This document shows, piece by piece, positions 1 through 6,702 of a stretch of 10,806 nucleotides of DNA. The stretch is from an uncultured Burkholderiales bacterium. GTDB lineage: Bacteria > Pseudomonadota > Gammaproteobacteria > Burkholderiales > Thiobacillaceae. Position 1 is the first letter of the stretch, and the number at the start of each line of letters is the position of its first letter. The DNA is taken from assembly GCA_937925755.1 (NCBI GenBank), contig CALAMX010000010.1, forward strand, positions 1-10,806. The letters run 5' to 3'. The translations under genes were made by a program, and so were the position numbers. The notes beneath the pieces were generated by a model, which did not search any database, was not told the DNA's origin, and saw nothing but the letters and a program-made list of their open reading frames with translations.

Positions 1-1812
1 GAGCTCGTCGCCACCGCCCAGGCGCTCGACGCGGCGCATGCCCGCATCCAGGCGCAACTCGAGCAGCTTGCGACGGAAAAAGAGCGCTGGCAGGTGACAC
101 TGGAGGCCATCGCCGACGCGGTGATCGTCACCGACGCCGACAGCCGCGTGCGCTTCATGAACCTGGCGGCCGAGCGCCTGACCGATTGGGAGGAGGCCGA
201 GGCGCAGGGGCGGCCCATCGAGACGGTGGTGCCTCTCATCGACGAGGGCCATCGTCAGCCGCTCCCCCACCCAGTCCTGATGGTGCTCAAGGGCGAGGTG
301 CCGGAGAGGACCGTCGGCCAGGCCCTGCTGCGCTCGGCAGGCGGCGCCGAGATCCCGGTATCCGACTCGGCGGCGGCCATCCATGCCGCCGACGGCGGCC
401 TGTGCGGCGCGGTGTTGGTGTTGCACGACGAGACCGAACGGCGCGCCCTGCTGGCAGAGTTGCGGCGGCTCGCCTTCCACGACCCGCTCACCGGGCTGCC
501 CAACCGGCGGGCGTTGGAGGGGCGCATCGAGCGCGCTTTGCATCAATTGCAGGATGCACCGCAGCGGCAACATGCCTTTTGTTACATCGACCTCGACCAG
601 TTCAAGCTGGTCAACGACACCTGTGGGCATGCCGCCGGCGATGAACTGCTCGTCGAGCTCGGCCAACGCATGCTGGCGCAACTGCCAGCCCCTGGCCGCG
701 GCGGCGAGCCGCCCGTGCTGGGTCGCCTGGGTGGGGATGAATTCGGCTTGCTGTTGTTCGACACCGAGGTCGAGGCTGCTCTGCAGACGGCCACGGCGAT
801 CATCGAGGCAATCCGCGCGCACACCTACCGCCACGGCGGGCGCAGCTTCAACCTGGGCGCCAGCGTGGGAGTGGCCATGCTGCAGGCGGGCGAGGACCCC
901 GGCCACATCCTGGCACGGGCCGATGCCGCCTGCTATCTCGCCAAGCGCAAGGGACGCAACCGGGTCGAGGTGTGGCAGCCGCAACACCCGGTCTTGCAGG
1001 TCCAGTCCGAAGAGATGGAGTGGGTCGGACGCCTGGAGCGCTATTTCGCCGAGGGCCGCTTCGAGCTGTGGCGCCAGCGCATCCTGCCCCTGAACGGCAG
1101 CGGCGAGGCCTATTACGAGGTATTGCTGCGGCCGCGCAACGAACAGGGTGAGGTGAGCTCGCCATCGAGCCTGCTCACCGCCGCCGAGCGCTACGGGCTC
1201 GCCCCCAGTCTGGACCGCTGGGTGCTGCGCCGCCTGCTCGCTCACTTGCGCGACCGCCCCGAAGACACGGCGCGCTATGCCGTCAACCTCTCCGGCCAGA
1301 CCATCTCCGACCCCTTGTTCATCGAGGTCGTACGCAGCGCCCTCGAAGCCAGCGGCGTACCCGCCCAACGCATCCTGTTCGAGCTGACCGAAACCGCCGT
1401 GGTGCATGACGTCGAGGCGGCACGCCGTTTCATCGACGCCATCCAGGCGCTGGGCTGCAGCTTTTGTCTGGACGACTTCGGTAGCGGGCTGTCCTCCTTT
1501 GCCTATCTCAAGCGGCTCAACGCCACCATCCTCAAGATCGACGGCGCCTTCGTGCGCAGCCTCGATGCCGAGCCGCTCGACTACGTCATCGTCAACGCCA
1601 TTGCCCAGATCGGGCGCGACCTTGGCATCAAGACCGTGGCGGAATTCGTCGAGAACGCCGCCATCCTCGAAAAACTGCGCGAGATCGGCGTGGACTACGC
1701 TCAAGGCTATCACCTGCATGCGCCCGAACCGTTCGTCGCACCGGTGACCGAGGTCGGAGGACAGAGGACTGTAGAACCGGGGACTGGGGGAACGGGGGCT
1801 GGGGACCGGTGA
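1..1812 (+). CDS. PAS-GGDEF-EAL cyclic-di-GMP signalling protein, 5' end outside window
   Basis: The frame is open from base 1, so the gene starts upstream and the GTG at 94 is internal. In window numbering, residues 1-30 are a charged helical linker, about 27-140 a PAS sensor domain, 150-315 GGDEF and 330-585 EAL. GGDEF (synthesis of c-di-GMP) has an intact signature at 730-744. The inhibitory RxxD site, expected nine residues earlier, is missing (GEPP instead). The EAL phosphodiesterase signature is EVLLR at 1117. The other family motifs are present: NLSG, ELTET, LDDFGSG (1471), LKIDG, AEFVEN and QGY (1702). Both activities are therefore possible from sequence; which one dominates cannot be told. 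The PAS ligand is unknown. The protein is probably a cytoplasmic or membrane-anchored regulator of biofilm or motility. The last ~20 residues (Gly/Thr-rich) lie beyond the EAL fold and are encoded by a G-rich repeat-like sequence. The next gene is convergent. Confidence 0.95.
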   Translation, partial: ELVATAQALDAAHARIQAQLEQLATEKERWQVTLEAIADAVIVTDADSRVRFMNLAAERLTDWEEAEAQGRPIETVVPLIDEGHRQPLPHPVLMVLKGEVPERTVGQALLRSAGGAEIPVSDSAAAIHAADGGLCGAVLVLHDETERRALLAELRRLAFHDPLTGLPNRRALEGRIERALHQLQDAPQRQHAFCYIDLDQFKLVNDTCGHAAGDELLVELGQRMLAQLPAPGRGGEPPVLGRLGGDEFGLLLFDTEVEAALQTATAIIEAIRAHTYRHGGRSFNLGASVGVAMLQAGEDPGHILARADAACYLAKRKGRNRVEVWQPQHPVLQVQSEEMEWVGRLERYFAEGRFELWRQRILPLNGSGEAYYEVLLRPRNEQGEVSSPSSLLTAAERYGLAPSLDRWVLRRLLAHLRDRPEDTARYAVNLSGQTISDPLFIEVVRSALEASGVPAQRILFELTETAVVHDVEAARRFIDAIQALGCSFCLDDFGSGLSSFAYLKRLNATILKIDGAFVRSLDAEPLDYVIVNAIAQIGRDLGIKTVAEFVENAAILEKLREIGVDYAQGYHLHAPEPFVAPVTEVGGQRTVEPGTGGTGAGDR

Positions 1813-1845
1813 CTGAGATAAGAGGAGTGAATACAGTCCTCTGTC
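1760..1845. repeat. 14-bp perfect inverted repeat at convergent gene ends
   Basis: GACAGAGGACTGTA at 1760-1773 is the exact reverse complement of 1832-1845, leaving a 58-base loop. The left arm lies inside the end of the GGDEF-EAL reading frame. The right arm reaches the stop codon of the phosphorylase gene on the opposite strand. A direct repeat CTGAGATA (1813-1820 and 1848-1855) and two near-identical CCGGTGAC(C/T)GAG copies (1741-1752 and 1806-1817) overlap it. The position between two convergent genes suits a bidirectional transcription stop, but no T-tract follows either arm and the loop is long. It could equally be a copy of a dispersed intergenic repeat. Confidence 0.6.
1779..1804 (+). 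other. Four-tract G-rich motif (potential G-quadruplex)
   Basis: Four G-runs of 4, 5, 5 and 4 bases (1779-1782, 1786-1790, 1794-1798, 1801-1804) are separated by spacers of 3, 3 and 2 bases. This fits the canonical G3+N1-7 quadruplex pattern with short loops, the stable kind. It sits in the loop of the surrounding inverted repeat and encodes part of the Gly/Thr-rich tail of the GGDEF-EAL protein. On the plus-strand transcript it could fold near the 3' end and affect termination or RNA stability. Folding is inferred from sequence only. Confidence 0.55.
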
Positions 1846-3550
1846 ACCTGAGATAGGCCTCCGCCGCATAACGCCGCATCATGCGGTGGCTGTTGAAATA
1901 GGCGGCGTTCTTGCTGATCGCACCTTTCATGACCTGGATCCAGCCGGCCCGGTTTTCGTACCAGAACGGCAGGACCACCCGCTCCAGCTTGTCGTAGAGG
2001 CTGGCCGCGTCGCTGCCGTTGGCGCCGGGGCTGTCGTCGCCGATGGCCCAGCCGGTCACGCCTTCGATACAGCCTTCCACCCACCAGCCGTCCAGGACCG
2101 ACAACTGCGGCACGCCGTTGAAGGCCGCCTTCATGCCGCTGGTGCCAGAGGCCTCGAGTGGCCGCAGCGGCGTGTTGAGCCAGACGTCCGCGCCGGCGAC
2201 CATGGTGAGCGCCAAGGCCATGTCGTAGTCGGGCAGGAAGGCCATGGGGATGTCCCCTGCCAGGGACCGAATGTGCCCGTGCAAGGCTTGGATGAGGAGC
2301 TTGCCCCCCTCGTCGCGCGGGTGCGCCTTGCCCGCCATCACGACCTGGAAGGGATATCGCCGGGCGATGGCCCTGAGTCGATCCAAGTCGTTGAACAACA
2401 GGTCGGGTCGCTTGTAGGCGGTCATGCGGCGGGCAAAGCCGAGGATGGGCCGTTCCGGGTCGAGGCGCACACCGGTGAGCTGGCCGACGTGCGCGATGAG
2501 GTCCTGCTTGGCCTGGACGTGGGCCTGCCAGAGTTTGTCATCCGGGATGCGGTCGGCACGGGAGAGCAGCTCCGGTTCATGACACCAGCCCGGCACGTAG
2601 TGGTCGTACAGGGCCCCCAGATGCAGACTGGTCCAGGTGGAGGAATGCACGCCGTTGGTCACGGCATGCACGGCATAGCCGGGGAACATGCGCCGCGAGG
2701 TCTCGGCGTGGCGTTTGGCCACGCCGTTGACGTATTCGGAGAGGTTCAACGCCAGGCGTGTCATATTGAGACGGTCGGTGCCGGCCAGGCGCTTGAGGGT
2801 GTCGAGCTCGGGCAGCTCGCCCGTGATGCGGGTCACCAGGCCATAGTCGAACTGGTCATGCCCCGCCTCCACCGGCGTGTGGGTAGTGAAGGTGCACAGG
2901 TCCCGCACGCGCGGGATGTCATAAGGGATCTCGCCCGGGCGCAGGTCCTCGGCGGCATAGGCGAAACGGCGCAACAGGGCCAGGGTGAGAAAGGCCGAAT
3001 GGCCCTCGTTCATGTGATAGCCCATGATGTTGAAGCCCAGCGCCTGCAGCATGGCCACGCCGCCCAGGCCGAGCACCAGCTCCTGTTTGATGCGGTAGAC
3101 CTCGTCGCCGCCGTAGAGGTAGTGGGTGATCTCGCGGTCGAGCGGGTGGTTGACCGGCATGTCGGTATCGAGCAGCAGCACCGGCACCCCCCCATTGCGC
3201 CGCGAACGCACGACGTAGAGCCAGCCGCCGACCCAGACCTGACGCCCCTCCAGGTTGAGCGCCACGGCGGCATTGAGCCGGGTGGCATGCTGGCCAGGGT
3301 CCCAGGCATCGGCATGTTCGATCTGGCGCCCCTGGGCGTCGATCTCTTGCCGAAAATAACCGGCGCGAGAGACCAGTGTCACAGCCACCATGGGGAGGCC
3401 GAGGTCGGCGGCCGTGCGCAGGGTATCACCCGCCAGCACGCCCAGGCCGCCGCTATAGGTGGGGATGTCGTTGGCCAGCCCGATCTCCATGGAGAAGTAG
3501 GCGATACGGGCTTGCGGCAGGAAGTCGTCGAGACGCTGGGGTAAAGGCAT
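1844..3550 (-). CDS. glgP: Alpha-glucan (glycogen/maltodextrin) phosphorylase, short GT35 form
   Basis: A 568-residue cytoplasmic enzyme that phosphorolyses alpha-1,4-glucan to glucose-1-phosphate using pyridoxal phosphate. Visible family signatures are IAYFSMEIGL (16-25), TYSGGLGVLAGDTL (31-44), YHMNEGHSAF (178-187), THTPVEAGHDQF (223-234), AVTNGVHSSTW (296-306), GFARRMTAYKRPDLLF (371-386) and EASGTSGMKAAFNG (466-479). K474 (codon at 2129-2131) is the PLP lysine by homology. The protein is far shorter than E. coli GlgP (~815 aa). It fits the compact alpha-glucan phosphorylase subgroup (TIGR02094-like) without the extra N-terminal domain found in longer members. ATG at 3550 was chosen because it lies just before the conserved N-terminal motif; no good Shine-Dalgarno is seen. 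No other glycogen genes (glgA, glgB, glgC) are in the window. The exact glucan substrate is inferred from the family. Confidence 0.93.
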   Translation of the reverse strand: MPLPQRLDDFLPQARIAYFSMEIGLANDIPTYSGGLGVLAGDTLRTAADLGLPMVAVTLVSRAGYFRQEIDAQGRQIEHADAWDPGQHATRLNAAVALNLEGRQVWVGGWLYVVRSRRNGGVPVLLLDTDMPVNHPLDREITHYLYGGDEVYRIKQELVLGLGGVAMLQALGFNIMGYHMNEGHSAFLTLALLRRFAYAAEDLRPGEIPYDIPRVRDLCTFTTHTPVEAGHDQFDYGLVTRITGELPELDTLKRLAGTDRLNMTRLALNLSEYVNGVAKRHAETSRRMFPGYAVHAVTNGVHSSTWTSLHLGALYDHYVPGWCHEPELLSRADRIPDDKLWQAHVQAKQDLIAHVGQLTGVRLDPERPILGFARRMTAYKRPDLLFNDLDRLRAIARRYPFQVVMAGKAHPRDEGGKLLIQALHGHIRSLAGDIPMAFLPDYDMALALTMVAGADVWLNTPLRPLEASGTSGMKAAFNGVPQLSVLDGWWVEGCIEGVTGWAIGDDSPGANGSDAASLYDKLERVVLPFWYENRAGWIQVMKGAISKNAAYFNSHRMMRRYAAEAYLR

Positions 3551-3627
3551 ACTGGGTCGGCCGGCGGCAGTGTGGCTATTTAGCTTACCGCATGCGAATG
3601 ACGGGATTTTGACCCCTGGCCCGTGGT

Positions 3628-4150
3628 CTAGCCAACCCAGTGCCGGGCGCGGCCGATATCCACATGCACGAAGCCGGATGCCCCGTACAGCCCCACGCCG
3701 CCGGCGCCGAGGGCGAGGGCCGCCTCATGCAGATCGGCCAGGCTGCGATCGGGCAGCCGGATGTCTGCGGCCATGCCGCGGGTGTGCAGGCTGTTGCGCG
3801 CCACCCCGCTGGTGTTCTGCGCCAGCCACTCGTTCGTGGCCGGCGCGCGGTAGGCGGAGACGATCTCGATGGGACCTTGCGTATCCAGGCTGCGCGCAAG
3901 ATCGTGCAACAGGTCGAACAAGGCGGGGGCCATGGGAGCTGTCTCGCCGCTGCGATGATCGCGCAGCAGGTCGTTGAAGTCTGTAAGCGCCATCGAGGTA
4001 GCGCCCACGCGCCCAGTAGACCCCGTCGAGGACCTCCTCGGTGTGTAGGTTACGCAGGCGCAGGCGGCGCTCCTGGGCTTGGGCGAGCACGGGGCGGGCC
4101 AGGACCAAGCCGGCGCTGAGCGCGAGAAACCGCCTGCGGTCAACGAGCAT
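3628..4150 (-). pseudogene. YcbK-like DUF882 / M15-type murein protein, split by a frameshift
   Basis: Reading begins at ATG 4150, preceded by CGGAG at 4158-4162 with 7-nt spacing. It gives MLVDRRRFLALSAGLVLA, a Tat-like twin-arginine leader with a probable cleavage after VLAQA, then RLRLRNLHTEEVLDGVYWARGRYLDGA. The DUF882 homology then continues in a different frame as LTDFNDLLRDHRSGE to the stop at 3628. That part includes EIVSAYRAP, SLHTRGMAADIR and GFVHVDIG, carrying the His/Asp/His metal-ligand pattern of this M15-related fold. The switch lies at about 3984-3994. Restoring two bases there gives the same spacing as in E. coli YcbK. Without a correction, translation from 4150 runs out of frame and stops at 3725. 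The family is periplasmic and linked to peptidoglycan. It may be a true pseudogene or a sequencing or assembly error; no slippery site is seen for programmed frameshifting. Confidence 0.8.
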
Positions 4151-4328
4151 TACCGGGCTCCGTATCCAGCGGGGTGGGGACGAGCGCACGCGCCACGCCG
4201 TCGCGCCGCGCGATCAGGGTGAGCGACTCGCCCGGGCGCACGACGTGTTCGCACACCCCGCCGACTAAGGTCTGGGCTGCTGCGTACGGTCCCTGATCTG
4301 GCCGAGAAGGACCAGCACCCGGGGCCAT
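4140..4328 (-). pseudogene. Short ORF with a LysM-like motif (possible remnant)
   Basis: This minus-strand frame of about 62 codons ends at TGA 4140, overlapping the DUF882 start region. Its middle reads CEHVVRPGESLTLIARRDGVA, close to the first half of a LysM peptidoglycan-binding motif (V-x-PG-[DE]-[ST]-L-x-x-IA-x-R-x-GV). The second half of LysM is missing, the flanking residues look unlike protein, and no signal peptide or good ribosome site is seen. Adjacent to a YcbK-like gene, a truncated LysM or L,D-transpeptidase-type cell-wall protein is plausible. The ATG at 4328 is arbitrary. A chance match in GC-rich DNA cannot be excluded. Confidence 0.35.
4158..4162 (-). promoter_or_regulatory. 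Shine-Dalgarno for the DUF882 gene
   Basis: CGGAG read on the minus strand, 7 bases before ATG 4150. It decides the start of the Tat-like leader over the in-frame ATG at 4189, whose extra residues (Arg/Ser/Pro-rich) would precede and disrupt the signal peptide. Confidence 0.55.
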
Positions 4329-4400
4329 CGCTGGCCGAAGTCGTTCATGGCTTGGAAGCAGGCGATGAAGACCTGGGCATTGTGCCCTATCATCCCGATC

Positions 4401-5573
4401 ATGACTGCTCGCTTGCTAGTGCTCAACGCCGGTTCCTCCAGCCTCAAGTTCGGTCTCTATCACGTCGCAGGCGGCCAGGTAGACGCCCGGCTGCGCGGCA
4501 ACATCGAGGAGATCGGCGGTGCGAGTCGTCTGCGCCTGGTGCAAGGCGGGGAAGGTCTACCCGCCGACTTCCCACCGGTCGCCAGCCATGCCGAGGCCCT
4601 GCATGCCCTGCTCGTCTGGCTCGAGCCCGAGCGGGTGGAGGCGAACCTGCTCGGGGTGGGGCATCGGGTGGTGCATGGTGGCAGCCGCTATACGGGGCCG
4701 GCCCGGGTGGATGCCGAGATGCTCGCCTACCTCGACGACCTCACGCCCATAGACCCCCTGCACCAACCGCACAATCTGGCTGGCATTCGCGCCATGCTGG
4801 CGCTGCGGCCAGATCTGCCGCAGGTCGCCTGCTTCGATACCGCCTTCCACCACACCCTGCCGCCGGTGGCGCGCCGTTTCGCCCTGCCGCGCGAGCTCTA
4901 CGACGCAGGCGTTCGGCGCTATGGCTTTCACGGCCTGTCCTACGCGGCGATCGCCGAGCGGCTGCCGGCCTATCTGGGCGAGCGGGCCGACGGCCGCATC
5001 ATCGTCGCCCATCTGGGCAACGGCGCCAGCCTCTGCGCCTTCAAGGCGCGCCGCAGCATCGAGACCACCATGAGCTTCACACCGCTCGACGGCCTGCCCA
5101 TGGGCACGCGCTGCGGCGCGATCGACCCGGCCATCCCTCTCTACCTGCAGCGTGCCTTGGGGATGAATGCCGAGGCGGTGAGTGAACTGCTGCACCGGCG
5201 CTCGGGGCTGCTGGGCCTCTCGGGCATCGCCTCGGACATGCGCGCACTGCTCGCCAGTGCCCACCCACATGCTGCCGAGGCCGTCGAGCACTTCGTCTAT
5301 CGCGTCGCACAGGCCATCGGGGCGCTGGCCATGAGCCTGGAGGGATTCGACGCCCTGGTCTTCACCGCCGGCATCGGCGAACACGCCGCCGCCGTGCGCG
5401 AAGCCATCTGCCGGCGCTGTGCCTGGCTGGGTCTCGAGCTTGATGCCGTTGCCAATGCGGCGCACGGCCCCTGCATCAGCCTGCCGGGCAGCCGCGTCTC
5501 GGCCTGGGTGATCCCCACCGACGAGGAGGCGCTGATCGCCCGCCAGACCCTGGGCGTGCTACAAAGGGATTAG
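4401..5573 (+). CDS. ackA: Acetate kinase
   Basis: A 390-residue ASKHA-fold enzyme interconverting acetyl-phosphate + ADP and acetate + ATP, the substrate-level phosphorylation step of acetate metabolism in the cytoplasm. The length is normal for the family (~400). Motifs are LLVLNAGSSSLKF (5-17, N9), GHRVVHGGSRYTG (R89), CFDTAFHHTLP (D146), RRYGFHGLSY (H177), HLGNGASLCA, MGTRCGAIDP (R237), VFTAGIGEHA and PTDEEALIA (E375). These correspond to the known catalytic and nucleotide-binding residues. ATG 4401 places the conserved Asn nine residues in, as usual. An in-frame ATG at 4347 would add 18 residues unlike the family. No clear Shine-Dalgarno precedes 4401; a small hairpin GGGCA-TTG-TGCCC lies at 4375-4387. 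It is followed 18 nt later by the FMN-protein gene. No pta or phosphoketolase gene is adjacent. Confidence 0.95.
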   Translation: MTARLLVLNAGSSSLKFGLYHVAGGQVDARLRGNIEEIGGASRLRLVQGGEGLPADFPPVASHAEALHALLVWLEPERVEANLLGVGHRVVHGGSRYTGPARVDAEMLAYLDDLTPIDPLHQPHNLAGIRAMLALRPDLPQVACFDTAFHHTLPPVARRFALPRELYDAGVRRYGFHGLSYAAIAERLPAYLGERADGRIIVAHLGNGASLCAFKARRSIETTMSFTPLDGLPMGTRCGAIDPAIPLYLQRALGMNAEAVSELLHRRSGLLGLSGIASDMRALLASAHPHAAEAVEHFVYRVAQAIGALAMSLEGFDALVFTAGIGEHAAAVREAICRRCAWLGLELDAVANAAHGPCISLPGSRVSAWVIPTDEEALIARQTLGVLQRD

Positions 5574-5580
5574 ATTTCTT

Positions 5581-5586
5581 GGGAGG
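5581..5586 (+). promoter_or_regulatory. Strong Shine-Dalgarno for the FMN-barrel gene
   Basis: GGGAGG lies five bases before ATG 5592, in the 18-base gap after the acetate kinase stop. It is the best ribosome site in the window and fixes the start of the downstream gene. It implies independent strong translation within a shared transcript. Confidence 0.7.
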
Positions 5587-5591
5587 GCATT

Positions 5592-6053
5592 ATGGACACC
5601 ACGACCCGTCAGTTCATCCTCGACCTCATGGCGAGTCACAACGTGATGACGCTCGCCACCGTGCGGCCGGACGGCTGGCCGCAAGCCACCACCGTAGCCT
5701 ATGCCAACGATGGGCTGACCCTCTATTTCGCCTGTGACCCCGAAGGCCAGAAGGTCGCCAACATCCGCCACTGCGACAAGGTCTCCGCCACCATCGACCG
5801 CGACCATGCCGACTGGAACCAGATCCGCGGGCTGTCGCTGGGCGGCATCGCCCAGGTGGTGACGGACCCCGAGGAGCGGCTGCGGGCGCAAGAGCTGCTC
5901 AAACGCAAATTCCCGCAGTGGGCGGAGATGCCCGAGCCCGAGGACCCGGCACTGATCGCCTTCGTCAAGGTGGTACCGCGGGTGATCTCGCTGCTCGACT
6001 ACACCAAAGGCTTTGGCCACAGCGAGCTCGTGCAGGTGGATGAGCCCCGCTGA
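5592..6053 (+). CDS. Pyridoxamine 5'-phosphate oxidase-like FMN-binding split-barrel protein
   Basis: A 153-residue protein of the PNPOx-like split-barrel superfamily. The N-terminal half shows the usual pattern: helix TRQFILDLMASHN, strand VMTLATVRPDGWPQATTVAY, strand LTLYFACD, then QKVANIRHCDKVSATID, which supplies flavin-phosphate-contacting positions in this family. Members of this length bind FMN or other flavins/haem and often act as small reductases or stress proteins. It is not PdxH, which is ~215 aa with a distinct C-terminus. The substrate is unknown. The start is fixed by a GGGAGG ribosome site. The stop overlaps the methyltransferase start by 14 nt, so ackA, this gene and the methyltransferase are probably co-transcribed. 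Confidence 0.85.
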   Translation: MDTTTRQFILDLMASHNVMTLATVRPDGWPQATTVAYANDGLTLYFACDPEGQKVANIRHCDKVSATIDRDHADWNQIRGLSLGGIAQVVTDPEERLRAQELLKRKFPQWAEMPEPEDPALIAFVKVVPRVISLLDYTKGFGHSELVQVDEPR

Positions 6054-6702
6054 GGCCCAGGCGCACAAGGCCGAGATCGAGGCCATCCTCGGTCTGGGCG
6101 AGGCCCTGGGCTTGAACCAGGGCCTGCCTTACACACGGCACTGGAGCGCCGCGCCGGATTTCCTCGCCCTGCTCGTCGAACACTTGCGCCGGGAGCGGCC
6201 CGCGGTCATCGTCGAGTGCGGCAGCGGTCTGTCGACCCTGATCCTGGCGCGGGTCTGCGCCATCGATGGCCGCGGGCTGGTGTGGAGCCTGGAGCACGCA
6301 CCGAACTGCGCCGCGCAGACCCGCGACGCGCTCGCCCGCTATGGGCTCGCGCGGGTGGCCAACGTGCTCGATGCTCCCTTGCGCCGCTACCGTCTCGACG
6401 GCGAGGCGTACGACTGGTACGACCTCATCGGTCTGCCTTCCCGGGCGATCGACCTCCTGGTGGTGGATGGCCCGCCAGGGAGTCTTGGCCCGTTGGCGCG
6501 CTACCCGGCCCTGCCGCTGCTGCGCGCGCGCCTGGCGCCGGGATGCACGATCTTCCTCGACGACGCCGACCGGCCGGACGAGCGGGCCATCGTCGCGCGC
6601 TGGTGCGCCGAGTGTCCGGATCTCATGCTCAACCGGCCTGCCACAGAGCGCGGTTGTGCCGTGTTGCGCTGCCCGTCTCAGGGAGCATCCGAGGCGTTAT
6701 AG
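6040..6702 (+). CDS. Class I SAM-dependent methyltransferase (Methyltransf_24-like)
   Basis: 220 residues from ATG 6040. The Rossmann motif I is VIVECGSGLSTLILARV (56-72) and the motif II acidic strand is VWSLEHAPNCA (81-91). VDGPPGSLG (142-150) is the 'DGPP' loop typical of Methyltransf_24 proteins, and IFLDDADRPDE (171-181) follows. Proteins of this type often methylate sugars or small molecules made by surface-glycan or secondary-metabolite loci; the substrate here is unknown. The start was chosen at MSPAEAQ because it gives the typical compact N-terminus and follows AGGTGG. An earlier in-frame ATG at 6013 lies deeper in the upstream gene. It overlaps that gene by 14 nt (likely translational coupling). 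Its 3' end overlaps the convergent sulfotransferase-like gene by 25 nt, with no room for an ordinary terminator. Confidence 0.87.
   Translation: MSPAEAQAHKAEIEAILGLGEALGLNQGLPYTRHWSAAPDFLALLVEHLRRERPAVIVECGSGLSTLILARVCAIDGRGLVWSLEHAPNCAAQTRDALARYGLARVANVLDAPLRRYRLDGEAYDWYDLIGLPSRAIDLLVVDGPPGSLGPLARYPALPLLRARLAPGCTIFLDDADRPDERAIVARWCAECPDLMLNRPATERGCAVLRCPSQGASEAL

Noticed and set aside
1886..3544. 552-codon open frame antisense to the phosphorylase gene
   Set aside because: It mirrors the GlgP gene almost exactly; its protein shows no family motif and is rich in Gly/His/Val, as expected from the reverse of GC-biased codons.
4347..4400. Alternative upstream ATG for acetate kinase
   Set aside because: It adds 18 residues before the conserved LLVLNAGSSS start, and no ribosome site supports it.
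4265..4447. 60-codon minus-strand frame overlapping the ackA start
   Set aside because: No motif, no ribosome site, and it runs across the ackA coding start; probably chance.
4557..5465. 302-codon open frame antisense to acetate kinase
   Set aside because: It lies wholly within ackA, which has all its catalytic motifs; the antisense product shows no recognisable domain.
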